DNA from: Gilvimarinus algae
GTDB taxonomy: Bacteria > Pseudomonadota > Gammaproteobacteria > Pseudomonadales > Cellvibrionaceae
NCBI RefSeq assembly: GCF_030518215.1
Contig: NZ_JAULRT010000060.1
Coordinates: 310,001-374,000 of the forward strand
Direction of reading: 5' to 3'
DNA: 64,000 nucleotides
Positions within the stretch are counted from its first letter, which is position 1, and the number at the start of each line of letters is the position of its first letter. Made by a program: the position numbers and the translations under genes. Of this stretch, positions 1 through 9,439 are shown piece after piece. The notes under the pieces are model-generated. The model searched no databases. It was not told the DNA's origin and saw nothing but the letters and a program-made list of their open reading frames with translations.

Positions 1-1911
1 GGTGGCAATATTGCCGATGGCCGCCACCATACGACCCTGAAACCAAAAAGCATCGCCGGTACGTGCAATATCGTAAGCGTATATATCGTTGCCGTTTTTC
101 GGATTGTAGACCCCGTTTCGGCCTTTAGAATTTACAGCCAAATTATGGGTCCAGGCGCCGGTTTCGTTGCCGGTTTCGGCCACAAAGCCCGCCCCTAGGG
201 TGTTGTAGCTGACGTTGTTGTGCAGCATGGCGTGGCTGTCGTGGTGCACATAGCCCCAGCCAGGTGAGCCAAAAACGGCATTGCCAATACCGATGGCGGG
301 GTTGCGTTGGTCGTGGGTACCGGATCGGTGAAAGTGGAAGCTGTAGCGGCCGCGCACATTGGTGTTGGGGCGCATGACGGAAACGTCTACCGCTTCTTGG
401 CTGTCGCGTGATTTGTCCGTGCGGCCCAGCTCAAAGAACTCGGCGTAGCGAACGTCAATGTCATTGTTGTGCATAAACATAACGTGACCGCGTTGGTGCA
501 CGGGTACTGAATCCGCATTCTCGGTGACAAAGCGCACATTGCGGGTGAAGTTGCCTATGCTGGCTTTTAAATCGCTGCGCGGCGATTCGTGGTTGTATTG
601 CAGGGGCTGATTTAAAGTGACAATCGTGCCACTTACATTGGTAATGGTGCGTACTTCGTCTTGAGCCTCGTGATAGCGCACTGCACGCAGGCTGTTATCC
701 CATTTCCAGCCGGAATATCGCGTGCCAGTCACCACCAAAGTGTCGCCCACTTTCCAGCCTTGGGGGCGGGACTCTAGGTTTAGTGCACTGGTGCCGGCCG
801 AGGCGTGACTGGATAGTTTGACGTGCGGTGTCTTCGTTGCGCCGTGAATTTTCAGTCTGCCGTGGGCGATTAGCCCGCGGCTGAGCAGCAGTGGGTCCCA
901 GTCAACATCAATGTCGCCATTGGCGGCAAAGACAATCTCGGCGTTCACCGAGTGGTTGACGGGTTGGCTTTGGGTGCCAATGGTCAGAGTGCCGCGTGGG
1001 TCCACAAACAGAGTGTCCAGGGTCATGCGGGTGTCGCTGTTGGTGGCGAAGTTGAGTTCCCCATCAACACGCAGCGTGTGTAGGCGGGCGGTATCACTTA
1101 ACGCATAACTGACGGCATTATCGCGTCCGATCACCACGCGTGCCCCATCGCCCGGTACAGCGCCATTGTGCCAGATGCTTGGGTCGCACCAGTCGCCGCT
1201 GGCAATGGTGGCGTGGGTGGCTCGGTCGTAAGCCACCAGCTCGTGCGCTGACATGTGTTCTGCCATTTTGGCGGGGTTGGTATGGTTCATACCGCTGTCG
1301 CTGAATGTGGGCAAGTCTGCGTCGGGGTTGGGGTTGCCGCCCGGAGCGCAGGCGCTGTTTTCACTAAAGGCGGGCATCGCGGTAGAAGAGCTGGAGGAGC
1401 TGCTGGCCTGCAGGCTCGATTGTGACGAGGACGAGTCAGAGCTTGAGCCTACACTCGAGCTGGAACTGGAACTGGAACTGGAACTGGAACTGGAACTGGA
1501 ACTGGAACTGGAACTGGAACTGGAACTGGAACTGGAACTGGAACTGGAACTGGAACTTGAAGTGGGACTGTAGCTGGAACTGCTCGATTGCTGAGGCGGC
1601 GGAGTATCGCTTGAAAGTGCGCTGCTGCTACTCGAACTTTGAGCCGAGCTTGCGACGCTCGAGCCCAGGCCCAGTCGCTCTTGTGAGCTGGATGAGCGAG
1701 CGGGGGTTGAGCCCGCCCCAGAGCTGTCCGGCTCCAGAGTTGGTTGTGCGCTTGAGGTGCTCTGCGGTGAGTCGTTGATACTCTGTGCCGAAGAGGATGC
1801 GCGAGCTTGCACCGAAGAGCCCCCGTCATTCGACGGACCTGTTGAGCCGCCACCACCGCAAGCGGCTAAGAGTGTGCAAGAGAGGGTTGTCGTCAGTAGA
1901 GCGAGGCGCAC
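1..1911 (-). CDS. G8-domain secreted lipoprotein with polyserine linker (3' end cut off by the window)
   Basis: The reading frame starts at a GTG (1911) with an AAGGA ribosome site 8 nt upstream and stays open to the window edge, so only about 637 codons are seen. The N-terminus is a lipoprotein signal (short hydrophobic stretch, then lipobox L-A-A-C followed by Gly residues). A Ser/Pro-rich region with a long uninterrupted Ser tract (about residues 118-151) follows, then a G8 domain (from about residue 219: T-H-A-T-I-A-S-G-D-W, I-W, G-A-V-P-G-D-G) and a parallel-beta-helix-like region containing R-Y-S-F-H-F-H-R-S-G. G8 plus helix is the arrangement of the CEMIP/PKHD1L1-type family, some members of which act on polysaccharides. 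A role in surface polysaccharide degradation is inference. Polyserine linkers are typical of Cellvibrionaceae secreted enzymes. Confidence 0.8.
   Translation of the reverse strand, partial: MRLALLTTTLSCTLLAACGGGGSTGPSNDGGSSVQARASSSAQSINDSPQSTSSAQPTLEPDSSGAGSTPARSSSSQERLGLGSSVASSAQSSSSSSALSSDTPPPQQSSSSSYSPTSSSSSSSSSSSSSSSSSSSSSSSSSSSSSSSSSSSSVGSSSDSSSSQSSLQASSSSSSSTAMPAFSENSACAPGGNPNPDADLPTFSDSGMNHTNPAKMAEHMSAHELVAYDRATHATIASGDWCDPSIWHNGAVPGDGARVVIGRDNAVSYALSDTARLHTLRVDGELNFATNSDTRMTLDTLFVDPRGTLTIGTQSQPVNHSVNAEIVFAANGDIDVDWDPLLLSRGLIAHGRLKIHGATKTPHVKLSSHASAGTSALNLESRPQGWKVGDTLVVTGTRYSGWKWDNSLRAVRYHEAQDEVRTITNVSGTIVTLNQPLQYNHESPRSDLKASIGNFTRNVRFVTENADSVPVHQRGHVMFMHNNDIDVRYAEFFELGRTDKSRDSQEAVDVSVMRPNTNVRGRYSFHFHRSGTHDQRNPAIGIGNAVFGSPGWGYVHHDSHAMLHNNVSYNTLGAGFVAETGNETGAWTHNLAVNSKGRNGVYNPKNGNDIYAYDIARTGDAFWFQGRMVAAIGNIAT
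1461..1557. repeat. Hexanucleotide microsatellite (TGGAAC)n, about 16 units, encoding polyserine
   Basis: About 16 near-perfect tandem copies of TGGAAC on the plus strand, read on the minus strand as alternating TCC and AGT serine codons inside the G8 lipoprotein. Changes by whole units keep the frame and only change linker length. The long open frames here in other phases (Glu-Leu, Trp-Asn and Val-Pro repeats) are by-products of this tract. Confidence 0.95.
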
Positions 1912-2315
1912 AATAATATTCCTTATATCGGGGGCCGCAGCCGTTATCTTTCCGTTGGGCAATGAATGGCAGCGCTACTTTCTCGGCAAGCGATCGCGAA
2001 TCAATGCGACAAGCTGGCGCGCTGAGATAAGAAATGGGTAGAGTCTGCCAATGTTTGCGCTAACATTATTCAGTGCAGCAGTGTAGGGTTTTGCGGCCTG
2101 TAAAAGTGTGATGCGCCGCACAGGAATTGTCTGCCTTATTTTGATGCGCTATTTGCACCAAAAGACAACGTTGTCTCTAGCGCTGCGGCGGGCGGGCTGT
2201 TAAGCTTCGGTGATCGACGATAGCGAGTGGGCCCTTAGCCTCTGAACCGTGGCGAGTACGCCGCAGCCGAGCCCGGGCCTGGAAAATAACAGCAGATAAA
2301 GCGCGGAGATGACGT
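1912..2315. other. Divergent intergenic region between the G8 lipoprotein gene and acs
   Basis: 404 bp between two outward-facing genes, so it must hold both promoters. No clear sigma70 pair was assigned. The one distinct element is the 14-bp palindrome at 2163-2176. No credible small ORF or RNA gene is seen. Confidence 0.6.
2163..2176. promoter_or_regulatory. Perfect 14-bp palindrome, LacI/GalR-type operator candidate
   Basis: AGACAACGTTGTCT is a perfect inverted repeat with a central CG step, the form typical of LacI/GalR-family operators. It lies about 140 bp before acs and about 250 bp before the G8 gene. The cognate regulator is not in the window. Confidence 0.4.
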
Positions 2316-4253
2316 ATGACCGAGCACCACCTCTACCCGGTTCCTGAGGCCATTCAGCAGCAGGCAGCCATCGACAAGGAGACTTACGAAAAGCTCTATA
2401 AACAGTCGGTGGAACAGCCGGATCAATTCTGGGCCGAGCAGGCCGACACCTTTCTGGACTGGAAAGAAAAGTGGCACACGGTCAGCAAAAGCGATTTGAA
2501 AAAAGGCGAAGTCGCCTGGTTTTTGGGTGGCAAGCTCAACGTCAGTGTTAACTGCATTGATCGCCATCTGGAAAAGCGCGGCGATCAAACCGCCATTATC
2601 TGGGAGGGCGACGACCCGGCCGAAGACCAGCTGATCACCTACCGCGAGCTGCATGAAGAAGTCTGCCGCCTGGCCAATGTGCTGCGCGAGCGCGGCGTGA
2701 AAAAAGGCGACCGGGTGTGCCTGTACATGCCCATGATCCCCGAGGCCTGTTACGCCATGCTCGCCTGCGCCCGTGTGGGCGCCGTGCACTCAGTGGTGTT
2801 TGGCGGCTTCTCCCCCGACGCCCTGAAAGACCGTATTCTCGATGCTGACTGCCAGGTGGTGATCACCGCCGATGAAGGCGTGCGCGGCGGCCGCAAAATT
2901 CCACTAAAAGCCAACACAGATAAGGCGCTCGCCAGCTGCCCCGATGTACACACTTGCCTGGTGGTCAAGCGCACCGCCGGTGATATCGACTGGAACGAGT
3001 CGCGCGATGTCTGGTACCGCGACGCGGTCGAAGCCGTTGCCGCTGAGTGTGAGCCAGAGTGGGTCGATGCCGAAGATCCGCTGTTTATCCTCTATACCTC
3101 CGGCTCTACCGGTAAGCCCAAGGGCGTATTGCACACCACTGGCGGCTACCTGCTGCAAGCCGCTATGACTCACAAGTATGTGTTTGACCTGCGCGAGGGC
3201 GATGTCTACTGGTGCACCGCCGATGTGGGCTGGGTGACCGGCCACAGCTATATCGTTTACGGTCCACTGGCCAACGGCGCGACAAGCCTGATGTTTGAAG
3301 GTGTGCCCACCTATCCGGATGCCTCGCGCTGCTGGCAGGTGGTGGACAAGCACGGGGTCAACAGTTTCTACACCGCGCCCACCGCCGTGCGCGCTCTTAT
3401 GGGGGCGGGCGATGAATTTGTCACCCGCACCTCGCGCAAGTCGCTGCGCATTCTCGGCAGCGTGGGCGAGCCTATTAATCCCGAGGCCTGGGAGTGGTAC
3501 TACAAAGTGGTTGGCGATGAGCGCTGCCCCATAGTCGATACCTGGTGGCAGACGGAAACCGGCGCCCATATGATGACGCCACTGCCGGGGGCGACCGACC
3601 TCAAACCGGGCTCTTGCACCAAGCCGTTTTTTGGCGTGCAGCCCGTGTTGTTGGATGCCGAGGGTAATGAAATTGACGGCGCCGGTGAAGGCAGTCTGGC
3701 GATCAAGGCCAGCTGGCCGAGCCAGATCCGCACTGTGTATGGCGACCACCAGCGCTGCATCGATACCTACTACTCTACCTACCCCGGCTATTACTTTACC
3801 GGTGACGGCGCCCGCCGCGACCAGGACGGCTACTTCTGGATTACCGGCCGGGTGGACGACGTACTGAACGTATCCGGTCACCGCATGGGCACGGCTGAGG
3901 TGGAGAGCGCTCTGGTGCTGCACGACCAGGTGGCCGAAGCCGCAGTGGTGGGTTACCCCCACGACATCAAGGGGCAGGGTATTTACGCCTATGTCACGCC
4001 TATGTCAGGCGCCGAGCCCAGCGACGAGCTGAAAAAGGAGCTGGTGGCCCTGTGCGTGAAAGAGATTGGCGCCATTGCCAAGCCAGACATTATCCAGTGG
4101 GCGCCCGGTTTGCCAAAAACCCGCTCGGGCAAGATCATGCGCCGCATCCTGCGCAAAATTGCCGCCAATGAGCTGGAGAACCTGGGCGATACCTCAACCC
4201 TCGCAGACCCCTCAGTGGTCGATGAACTGATCGACAACCGCGCCAATCGCTAG
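2316..4253 (+). CDS. acs: Acetyl-CoA synthetase (AMP-forming)
   Basis: Activates acetate with ATP and CoA to acetyl-CoA in the cytoplasm, through an acetyl-AMP intermediate. The 645-aa length is normal for Acs. Visible marks are the P-loop-like [12 protein letters not shown], the W-W-Q-T-E-T-G adenylate motif, and the C-terminal [11 protein letters not shown] with the lysine that protein acetyltransferases modify in this family. The start ATG at 2316 follows a GGAG site; an ATG six bases upstream is out of frame. The gene stands alone. Its TAG stop codon lies inside the terminal inverted repeat of the element that follows. Confidence 0.97.
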   Translation: MTEHHLYPVPEAIQQQAAIDKETYEKLYKQSVEQPDQFWAEQADTFLDWKEKWHTVSKSDLKKGEVAWFLGGKLNVSVNCIDRHLEKRGDQTAIIWEGDDPAEDQLITYRELHEEVCRLANVLRERGVKKGDRVCLYMPMIPEACYAMLACARVGAVHSVVFGGFSPDALKDRILDADCQVVITADEGVRGGRKIPLKANTDKALASCPDVHTCLVVKRTAGDIDWNESRDVWYRDAVEAVAAECEPEWVDAEDPLFILYTSGSTGKPKGVLHTTGGYLLQAAMTHKYVFDLREGDVYWCTADVGWVTGHSYIVYGPLANGATSLMFEGVPTYPDASRCWQVVDKHGVNSFYTAPTAVRALMGAGDEFVTRTSRKSLRILGSVGEPINPEAWEWYYKVVGDERCPIVDTWWQTETGAHMMTPLPGATDLKPGSCTKPFFGVQPVLLDAEGNEIDGAGEGSLAIKASWPSQIRTVYGDHQRCIDTYYSTYPGYYFTGDGARRDQDGYFWITGRVDDVLNVSGHRMGTAEVESALVLHDQVAEAAVVGYPHDIKGQGIYAYVTPMSGAEPSDELKKELVALCVKEIGAIAKPDIIQWAPGLPKTRSGKIMRRILRKIAANELENLGDTSTLADPSVVDELIDNRANR

Positions 4254-4565
4254 TGTCCAGTCCGAGAAGTTCGCTTAATTTGAGAGCGCCGTTGTGGTGC
4301 TAGGACAAGGCGCGTGCCGCCGCCAATAGTGGTTCTATTGGCAAGGTGCGCAACACAGTACTAGTGCCACAACGGCGCTCCCGCAGGGCGCGCCCTACAA
4401 GGGCCTGACTGTGTTGCCTGCAGGGATGTGGGTAAGGCGCGAGAGCAGGAGGCGGTAAGCTTTGCGTTTCTTGCAAAGGGCTACGGCCATTCGCTGCCAA
4501 CCGCGCCTTGCCAGAGCCCTTGTAGGGCAAGCTGAAAATATGCGAACTTCTTGGACAGGACACTA
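4251..4565. mobile_element. MITE-like element with 24-bp terminal inverted repeats
   Basis: The ends 4251-4274 and 4542-4565 are inverted repeats matching at 22 of 24 positions. Counted as GTGTCC...GGACAC, the element is flanked by TA on both sides, as in IS630/Tc1-type insertions. Inside are nested inverted repeats: a 19-bp arm (GAGCGCCGTTGTGG at about 4281, with its complement at about 4365-4382) and GCCCTACAAGGGC at about 4391 against GCCCTTGTAGGGC at about 4515. No transposase is encoded, so any movement would need one supplied in trans. Assignment to IS630 is inference. Confidence 0.75.
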
Positions 4566-4574
4566 TCCTGCGCC

Positions 4575-5465
4575 TCAGGCTGCCTGATTCAGGGCAGCCT
4601 GAGTTCTCTGCACCAGCGATTCAAACTCCTCCTCCGGCTTCGACTCATAAATACTGTGGGCAATACGCAGGCTCAGTACCCGCCGCACACCCTCGTTATC
4701 ACTAACCTGAACATGCTCGGCCAGCGACAAGATGCGCTGGGCAATTTGCCTGGCGGACGCCATATCGGTATTGGGTAAAAACAGTGCCAGCCGCCGGCCG
4801 CCTAGGCGCGCGGCAATATCGTTGTGGCGGGTGTTGTTGAGCAGCACCCGCCCGAGCTCGCTCAAGGCCGCGTCGCCGCAGTTGACGCCCTCCTCGCGGT
4901 TGATGTCCGGCAGATTCTCCAGCAAAAAGCTGATCAATATGCAGGTCTCGTTGTGCTTTTGGCAGGAGGCCAGCAGCTCGGGGCAATTGCTGTAAAAGTA
5001 ACGGCGGTTAAACAGCTGGGTGAGCTGATCTTTGGTGGACAGGCTGTGCTCAATCTTGCGGTAGCTGCCCAGCAGTAACCGGCTTAAGCGGTAGGCGCGG
5101 CCCAGCTGAAACAGCCCCCAGGCCATCAGCCCCGCCCCGGTGGGCAGGGCGAAGGCGCCGGCAATATCCAGCGACACCGGTAAATCATCGACAAAGTTGC
5201 CCAGCAGCAGGTGCCAGGCTCCCACAAACAGCAGACCCGAGCCCGTTGCCATAACGCTGGCAATACTGCGCCTGACGGGCAAAAAGGTGGCCAGCGCCAG
5301 CAGGATGAAGCAGGCCGTGGCAAAGGCTAGGTCCCGCGTCAGCGCAATGGGGTCAACCGCCTCAATGGGGTGGATGTTGCCGGCAGCGAAGCCGCTGGCG
5401 GTCCACACAAGGCACAGCAGCAGCGCGACCAGCAGCGCCAATACGGCCAGAGAGTAATTGCTCAT
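4575..5465 (-). CDS. Membrane protein with degenerate GGDEF domain
   Basis: Start chosen at the ATG (5465) with GGAG 6 nt upstream; an ATG 12 bases earlier has no usable ribosome site. The product is 296 aa. Several hydrophobic segments fill residues 4-125, then a linker leads to a GGDEF domain beginning L-T-Q-L-F-N-R-R (about residue 148). The active-site motif is G-G-R-R-L (222-226), not GG(D/E)EF, so diguanylate cyclase activity is unlikely. The product-binding I-site R-H-N-D (213-216) is intact and sits the standard five residues upstream. A c-di-GMP-sensing membrane protein is the best reading. Confidence 0.85.
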   Translation of the reverse strand: MSNYSLAVLALLVALLLCLVWTASGFAAGNIHPIEAVDPIALTRDLAFATACFILLALATFLPVRRSIASVMATGSGLLFVGAWHLLLGNFVDDLPVSLDIAGAFALPTGAGLMAWGLFQLGRAYRLSRLLLGSYRKIEHSLSTKDQLTQLFNRRYFYSNCPELLASCQKHNETCILISFLLENLPDINREEGVNCGDAALSELGRVLLNNTRHNDIAARLGGRRLALFLPNTDMASARQIAQRILSLAEHVQVSDNEGVRRVLSLRIAHSIYESKPEEEFESLVQRTQAALNQAA

Positions 5466-5572
5466 GGATGACTCCATCCCTGTCTGAAGGCTGATTACAG
5501 CATAGTCGATTTACCGATGCGTGACGGCGCCAGCCGGTTTTCGGCATAATAGCGCCAGAGGCTGTGACGATT

Positions 5573-6151
5573 ATGACCGACAAAGACGAAGACATCTTTC
5601 TGCAGGAGATGCGCGACGTAAAGCGCATAAAGCTCGACGATAAAGTCGCCCTGCAGAAGGATAAACCCAGCGAGCAGGCCCTGGCCAAACGCCGTGAGGC
5701 GGCCGCCCAGCGCGCCCGGCGGGACACCAATTTTCTCAGCGCCGAGCACATAGACCCGGTCAAACCGCTGGATATTTTGGCGTTTAAACGCGACGGCGTG
5801 CAGCACGGCGTGTACAAAAACCTGAGATTAGGCAAATACCGCATAGACGCGCGGCTGGACTTGCACCGTATGACGGTCGACCAGGCCCGCGGCGCCCTCT
5901 ATCAGTTCGTGCGCGACTGTATGGCCCACGACATCCGCTGCGCCCTGATCACCCACGGTAAAGGCGAGGGGCGCGATACCCCCGCTCTGCTCAAAAGCTG
6001 CGTCGCCAACTGGCTGCCGCAATTTGATGACGTTTTGGCTTTTCACTCCGCGCAAAAGCACCACGGCGCCAGCGGCGCCACCTACGTGCTGCTGAAAAAG
6101 AGCGAACAAAAGCGCCAGGAAAACTGGGAAAAGCACTCCCGGCGAAAATAA
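5573..6151 (+). CDS. smrA: Smr-domain protein, SmrA-type
   Basis: 192 aa from the ATG at 5573 (an in-frame GTG at 5564 is the alternative, but it is only 2 nt from AGAGG). The N-terminal half is charged and probably extended. The C-terminal half is a Smr domain with D-L-H-R-M-T (the conserved D-L-H-G/R motif), then I-T-H-G-K-G-E-G and a final G-A-T-Y-V-L-L strand. Smr domains in MutS2 and the SmrA/SmrB proteins nick DNA or cleave RNA on stalled ribosomes. The specific substrate here cannot be told. It is divergent from the GGDEF gene, with about 107 bp between starts. Confidence 0.88.
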   Translation: MTDKDEDIFLQEMRDVKRIKLDDKVALQKDKPSEQALAKRREAAAQRARRDTNFLSAEHIDPVKPLDILAFKRDGVQHGVYKNLRLGKYRIDARLDLHRMTVDQARGALYQFVRDCMAHDIRCALITHGKGEGRDTPALLKSCVANWLPQFDDVLAFHSAQKHHGASGATYVLLKKSEQKRQENWEKHSRRK

Positions 6152-6383
6152 TTCTTTGGTGTCATGGGTGACAGTACTAATTTAATGTGGTTGTGCTAGT
6201 ATTCTCGACAACTTCAGAATATTTGTGCCTGAATGGAAAGATGTGCTCAATGGAATGTTCTCTGAGTTTCCCTCATGACGCCGCAACAAAGTTGCGCCCT
6301 TTCTATTGTTCCTTAACAGTATCTTTTTCATTTTGTTGCACTGACAGGATTCATGTGCTTTTAAACTTTAAGGAGTAAAGACA

Positions 6384-9029
6384 ATGCAACAAAAACTAGT
6401 CCCTACAGTGGCCGTTTCGGCGCTTTTATTATCCGGTTGTGGCGGCTCTGACAGTCATACCTCAAGCGGGCCGGGAGACGGTACTGGCAACGAGAGTACC
6501 GCTTACACCGTTACCGTCAATACGGTGACTTCCGGTGAGGCGTCTTCGACGACGCAGAGTGTCGCCGAAGGCGAAGGCGTAGACATAGACATTGCTCTCG
6601 AGCCAGGCTTTGGCGTCGTCACTTCCGAAGGCTGCAGCGGCAGCCTAATTGAAGAAGAGTCCAGGACGCTGTATCGGCTGCCTGCCGTCACCGATGATTG
6701 TGATGTGGACATCGTTGTGGAGCAAAAGCCGGGTACACCGAAAGTCTCCTCTGAGCCACAGGTCGTCAAGATTCGCTGGGAAAGTGCCTTGGATGTCGAC
6801 CTTATGTGGTCAACGGACCCTAATTGCGATTGGGAAAACTACGCGTCTTGTGAAAGCGCAGGCTCGCAAGTGGGGATTCCTTCCGGTGAGGGGGCCTGGG
6901 AGTCCAATGAAAGCGGACTTGTGTTAGGAAAAAGCTACTATTTTATCCTTAAGTCTGAAGCTGGTTATTCCGCCCCTGCCGCTGGAAAACCATTGGTGCA
7001 GTCGGCTAGCTCCAGTGACAAAGCAATCCTAGCCAATGAGAAGCTGTATGTCACGGCTGGTGGCACAGCCTTCACCACCTTTGTCCTCGCCCAAGTGGAT
7101 GCGCAAAGTGGTCAGCTAAGCGGAGCTTTGCCTACTGTGGATGGCGAAGTACATGCTGTCGTGCCTGATGGAGACGGATGGATTATTGCCGGGAATTTCA
7201 CTGCCGTTGCCGGGGTCGATCGGGACAATATCGCCCGCATCAATCACTTAGGCGTTTTGGATAAAAGCTGGAATCTATCGGTAGATGGTGAAGTCGAGTA
7301 TCTTGAAGTGTTTGGCGATCGCTTGGCTTTAGTCGGTGCTTTTGGCAAGGTAGACGGCTTTTCCCGTGATGGCGTGGCTCTGCTCAATTTGTCAACGGGG
7401 CAGTTACCTGCTGTTGATGGCTACTCTCACAATGGCGGTAATCAGGCGTGGCAGGATGTCGCCCGAGAATCAGAGGTGCTCTACACCGCCTCCCATACGA
7501 TTGCCAGCAACGGGATGGTCGAGGGGAGTATCATCAGTGCGTTTGATATCGCCACTGGTAAGTGGCTATGGCACCTTGAGCTGTCTGACCATGTGATGGC
7601 TGTGAGTGCTGACGCTTCTGGCGTTTACTTTGCCAGAGTTTATCAGCAGCATGCACGAAGTCTTTCAGAGATTCGTCACATAGATAACTCTGGGGTTTTA
7701 AGCGAGTGGCAACCAGAATTGGCGGACGATTCCTTTGTCTTTGACATCGGTGTTGAGGGAAACACTCTTTATGCCTTTGATATGCCCAAGAGAAACTTAC
7801 CTATTATCCCTAAAGCTTTCAGCTTAGAAACGGCGCAGTCAGTGAGCTGGGATTTGCCCGCTAACGAGGGCACCGCCTATTTTAATGCTACTGAAGAGGG
7901 CTTGTTGGTTTTTGGAGCTTTCACCAACGGTAATGATGAGCCAAAGGGAGCGTACAATATTTCAACGGATTCTCTGGTCAACATTCCGGCTCAGGGGTTG
8001 GGTTCTTTTAATGATATTGCAATTGCCAGTGACAGTATTGTACTGGCAGGTTATCTCAATTGGTTTAACGTGAGTGATCAGGGGATTCAGGTATACCAAG
8101 CCAAAACAGGTTCTTTTGAAGGCTGGATCGGCACTGTAGATGCATCTGATGTAAACGCTTTGGTTGAGCACGAAGGGGTGATTTACTTTGGGCTTGGTCA
8201 TGGCAAGCCTATCCCAATTGAAGGCACAGACCCAATTGAATACGAGCACGACTACACTCACGCAATGTCCGCTGAAGATGGGGCCAGCGTGGAATGGTCC
8301 CTCGAGACAGATGACTCTATCAATGCGCTCGAAGTCGTAGGTAGCACTCTTTATCTGGCTGGAGACTTTACAACAGTGAATGGTAAGAGCAGAAGAGGTT
8401 TGGCGGCCTACGATCTGACAAATCATCGGTTACTCGACTGGAATCCCGCTCTTAATGGGAATGTGGCTGCTTTAACATCCATCGAAAACCACCTGTATGT
8501 AGGAGGTGATTTCACTCAGGTAGACGACCAATCTCGCGATGGTATAGCTCAGTTCGATATTGAAACCCGGCAGCTGACGGCTTTTGACGTTGATGGGCTG
8601 ATGCTAGATCAAATAGGTATTCAAGCACTTGATGTCAATGAGCACTTGCTCGTTATTGGTGGAGATTCTGGTTCCCAAGAGCCCCTTTACCTTGTGAATA
8701 CCTTTGACGGTAGCATCGTCGATATTGGCGTCAACTTCGGTGGCATAGACAGCGCGGTTCATGCTGCGATGTTGGCTGGAACTGAGCTCTACCTTGGGGG
8801 CTGGTTCTATGGCTTTGGCCGACCCATTGAATGCTGTAGAAACTTTGTGACCTATGATTTCGTTTCGGCATCAGCAAGTGACTTAGACTTGGCTCCCAAT
8901 GGACAGGTTTCAGAGATGATTATGGATGGTGATGTGATCTACCTGTTTGGTTACTTTAATGTCATTGCCGGTCAAGTGCGCCAGCCGGTGGTGGCCATTG
9001 ATGCGGAGACAGGCGCTATCATTTGGTAG
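6384..9029 (+). CDS. Large lipoprotein with delta-60-type beta-propeller repeats
   Basis: 881 aa, start supported by AAGGAG. A lipoprotein signal with lipobox L-S-G-C and three Gly/Ser residues follows. Residues about 40-115 resemble the bacterial InlB-type repeat domain (Y-T-V-T-V-N-T-V-T-S-G-E). The rest contains repeated blocks of the form G-(N/D)-F-T-x-V-x-G-x-x-R-x-x-(I/L)-A, for example around residues 271-285, 658-672 and 708-722, followed by a second motif ending W-x-(P/L). These are delta-60/PQQ-like propeller blades. Function unknown; a surface-exposed binding protein is plausible. It stands alone and ends in a strong terminator. Confidence 0.8.
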   Translation: MQQKLVPTVAVSALLLSGCGGSDSHTSSGPGDGTGNESTAYTVTVNTVTSGEASSTTQSVAEGEGVDIDIALEPGFGVVTSEGCSGSLIEEESRTLYRLPAVTDDCDVDIVVEQKPGTPKVSSEPQVVKIRWESALDVDLMWSTDPNCDWENYASCESAGSQVGIPSGEGAWESNESGLVLGKSYYFILKSEAGYSAPAAGKPLVQSASSSDKAILANEKLYVTAGGTAFTTFVLAQVDAQSGQLSGALPTVDGEVHAVVPDGDGWIIAGNFTAVAGVDRDNIARINHLGVLDKSWNLSVDGEVEYLEVFGDRLALVGAFGKVDGFSRDGVALLNLSTGQLPAVDGYSHNGGNQAWQDVARESEVLYTASHTIASNGMVEGSIISAFDIATGKWLWHLELSDHVMAVSADASGVYFARVYQQHARSLSEIRHIDNSGVLSEWQPELADDSFVFDIGVEGNTLYAFDMPKRNLPIIPKAFSLETAQSVSWDLPANEGTAYFNATEEGLLVFGAFTNGNDEPKGAYNISTDSLVNIPAQGLGSFNDIAIASDSIVLAGYLNWFNVSDQGIQVYQAKTGSFEGWIGTVDASDVNALVEHEGVIYFGLGHGKPIPIEGTDPIEYEHDYTHAMSAEDGASVEWSLETDDSINALEVVGSTLYLAGDFTTVNGKSRRGLAAYDLTNHRLLDWNPALNGNVAALTSIENHLYVGGDFTQVDDQSRDGIAQFDIETRQLTAFDVDGLMLDQIGIQALDVNEHLLVIGGDSGSQEPLYLVNTFDGSIVDIGVNFGGIDSAVHAAMLAGTELYLGGWFYGFGRPIECCRNFVTYDFVSASASDLDLAPNGQVSEMIMDGDVIYLFGYFNVIAGQVRQPVVAIDAETGAIIW

Positions 9030-9050
9030 GACAGTGATTTACCCAAAGGT

Positions 9051-9079
9051 AAAAAGCCGGCACTATGCCGGCTTTTTAT
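9051..9079 (+). terminator. Rho-independent terminator after the propeller lipoprotein
   Basis: AAAAAGCCGGCA (9051-9062) pairs with TGCCGGCTTTTT (9065-9076) around a very short loop, 22 bp after the stop codon. The T-rich arm faces the plus strand; the A-rich left arm means it may also work from the other side. Confidence 0.85.
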
Positions 9080-9210
9080 TGGGCGAGTTGTATTATCATA
9101 GTGACGCCAGAGTGTAGAATCCGGGAAATCTTTAAGCGATAACTGCTGTGCGGTGTTGATGCTTTGAGAAGACCAATTTCTGGGTATTTGAGCGAGTTAG
9201 AGGAAACCCG

Positions 9211-9414
9211 ATGAAACTCCCTATTCATTTACTGGTACTGGATATGCTCGGTTGCGTGCTGATCGGGCTGGGTATGGCCATGCAGTTCGCAGGCCTTAGC
9301 ATCTTGCCCGAGCATCTGCGCTTTGAAAACGATGCGCTGGTGTACATTGTGGTGGGTGTTGCTTTGATGCTGCCGGCGGTGCTTTATATCCTTGGCAGGT
9401 TGCGCCGTCAGTAG
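9211..9414 (+). CDS. Small two-helix membrane protein of unknown function
   Basis: 67 aa. The start has a good AGAGGAA site 7 nt upstream. Two hydrophobic segments (about residues 6-28 and 43-61) are joined by a short polar loop, and the C-terminus is R-L-R-R-Q, so both ends are probably cytoplasmic. It looks somewhat like the DUF1418/YbjC type of small inner-membrane protein, but that is not certain. It has no operon partner. Confidence 0.6.
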   Translation: MKLPIHLLVLDMLGCVLIGLGMAMQFAGLSILPEHLRFENDALVYIVVGVALMLPAVLYILGRLRRQ

Positions 9415-9439
9415 CGTTTGATCAACCAGTGTGTGAGCG

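Noticed and set aside
1253-1856. Long open frames of Glu-Leu, Trp-Asn and Val-Pro repeats
   Set aside because: They are other phases of the TGGAAC tract; the real frame is the minus-strand polyserine of the G8 lipoprotein.
4300-4563. 87-aa minus-strand ORF
   Set aside because: It lies entirely inside the palindromic MITE-like element and has no ribosome site or family resemblance.
6187-6378. 63-aa plus-strand ORF before the propeller lipoprotein
   Set aside because: No ribosome site, atypical Cys-rich composition; the region more likely holds the lipoprotein promoter.
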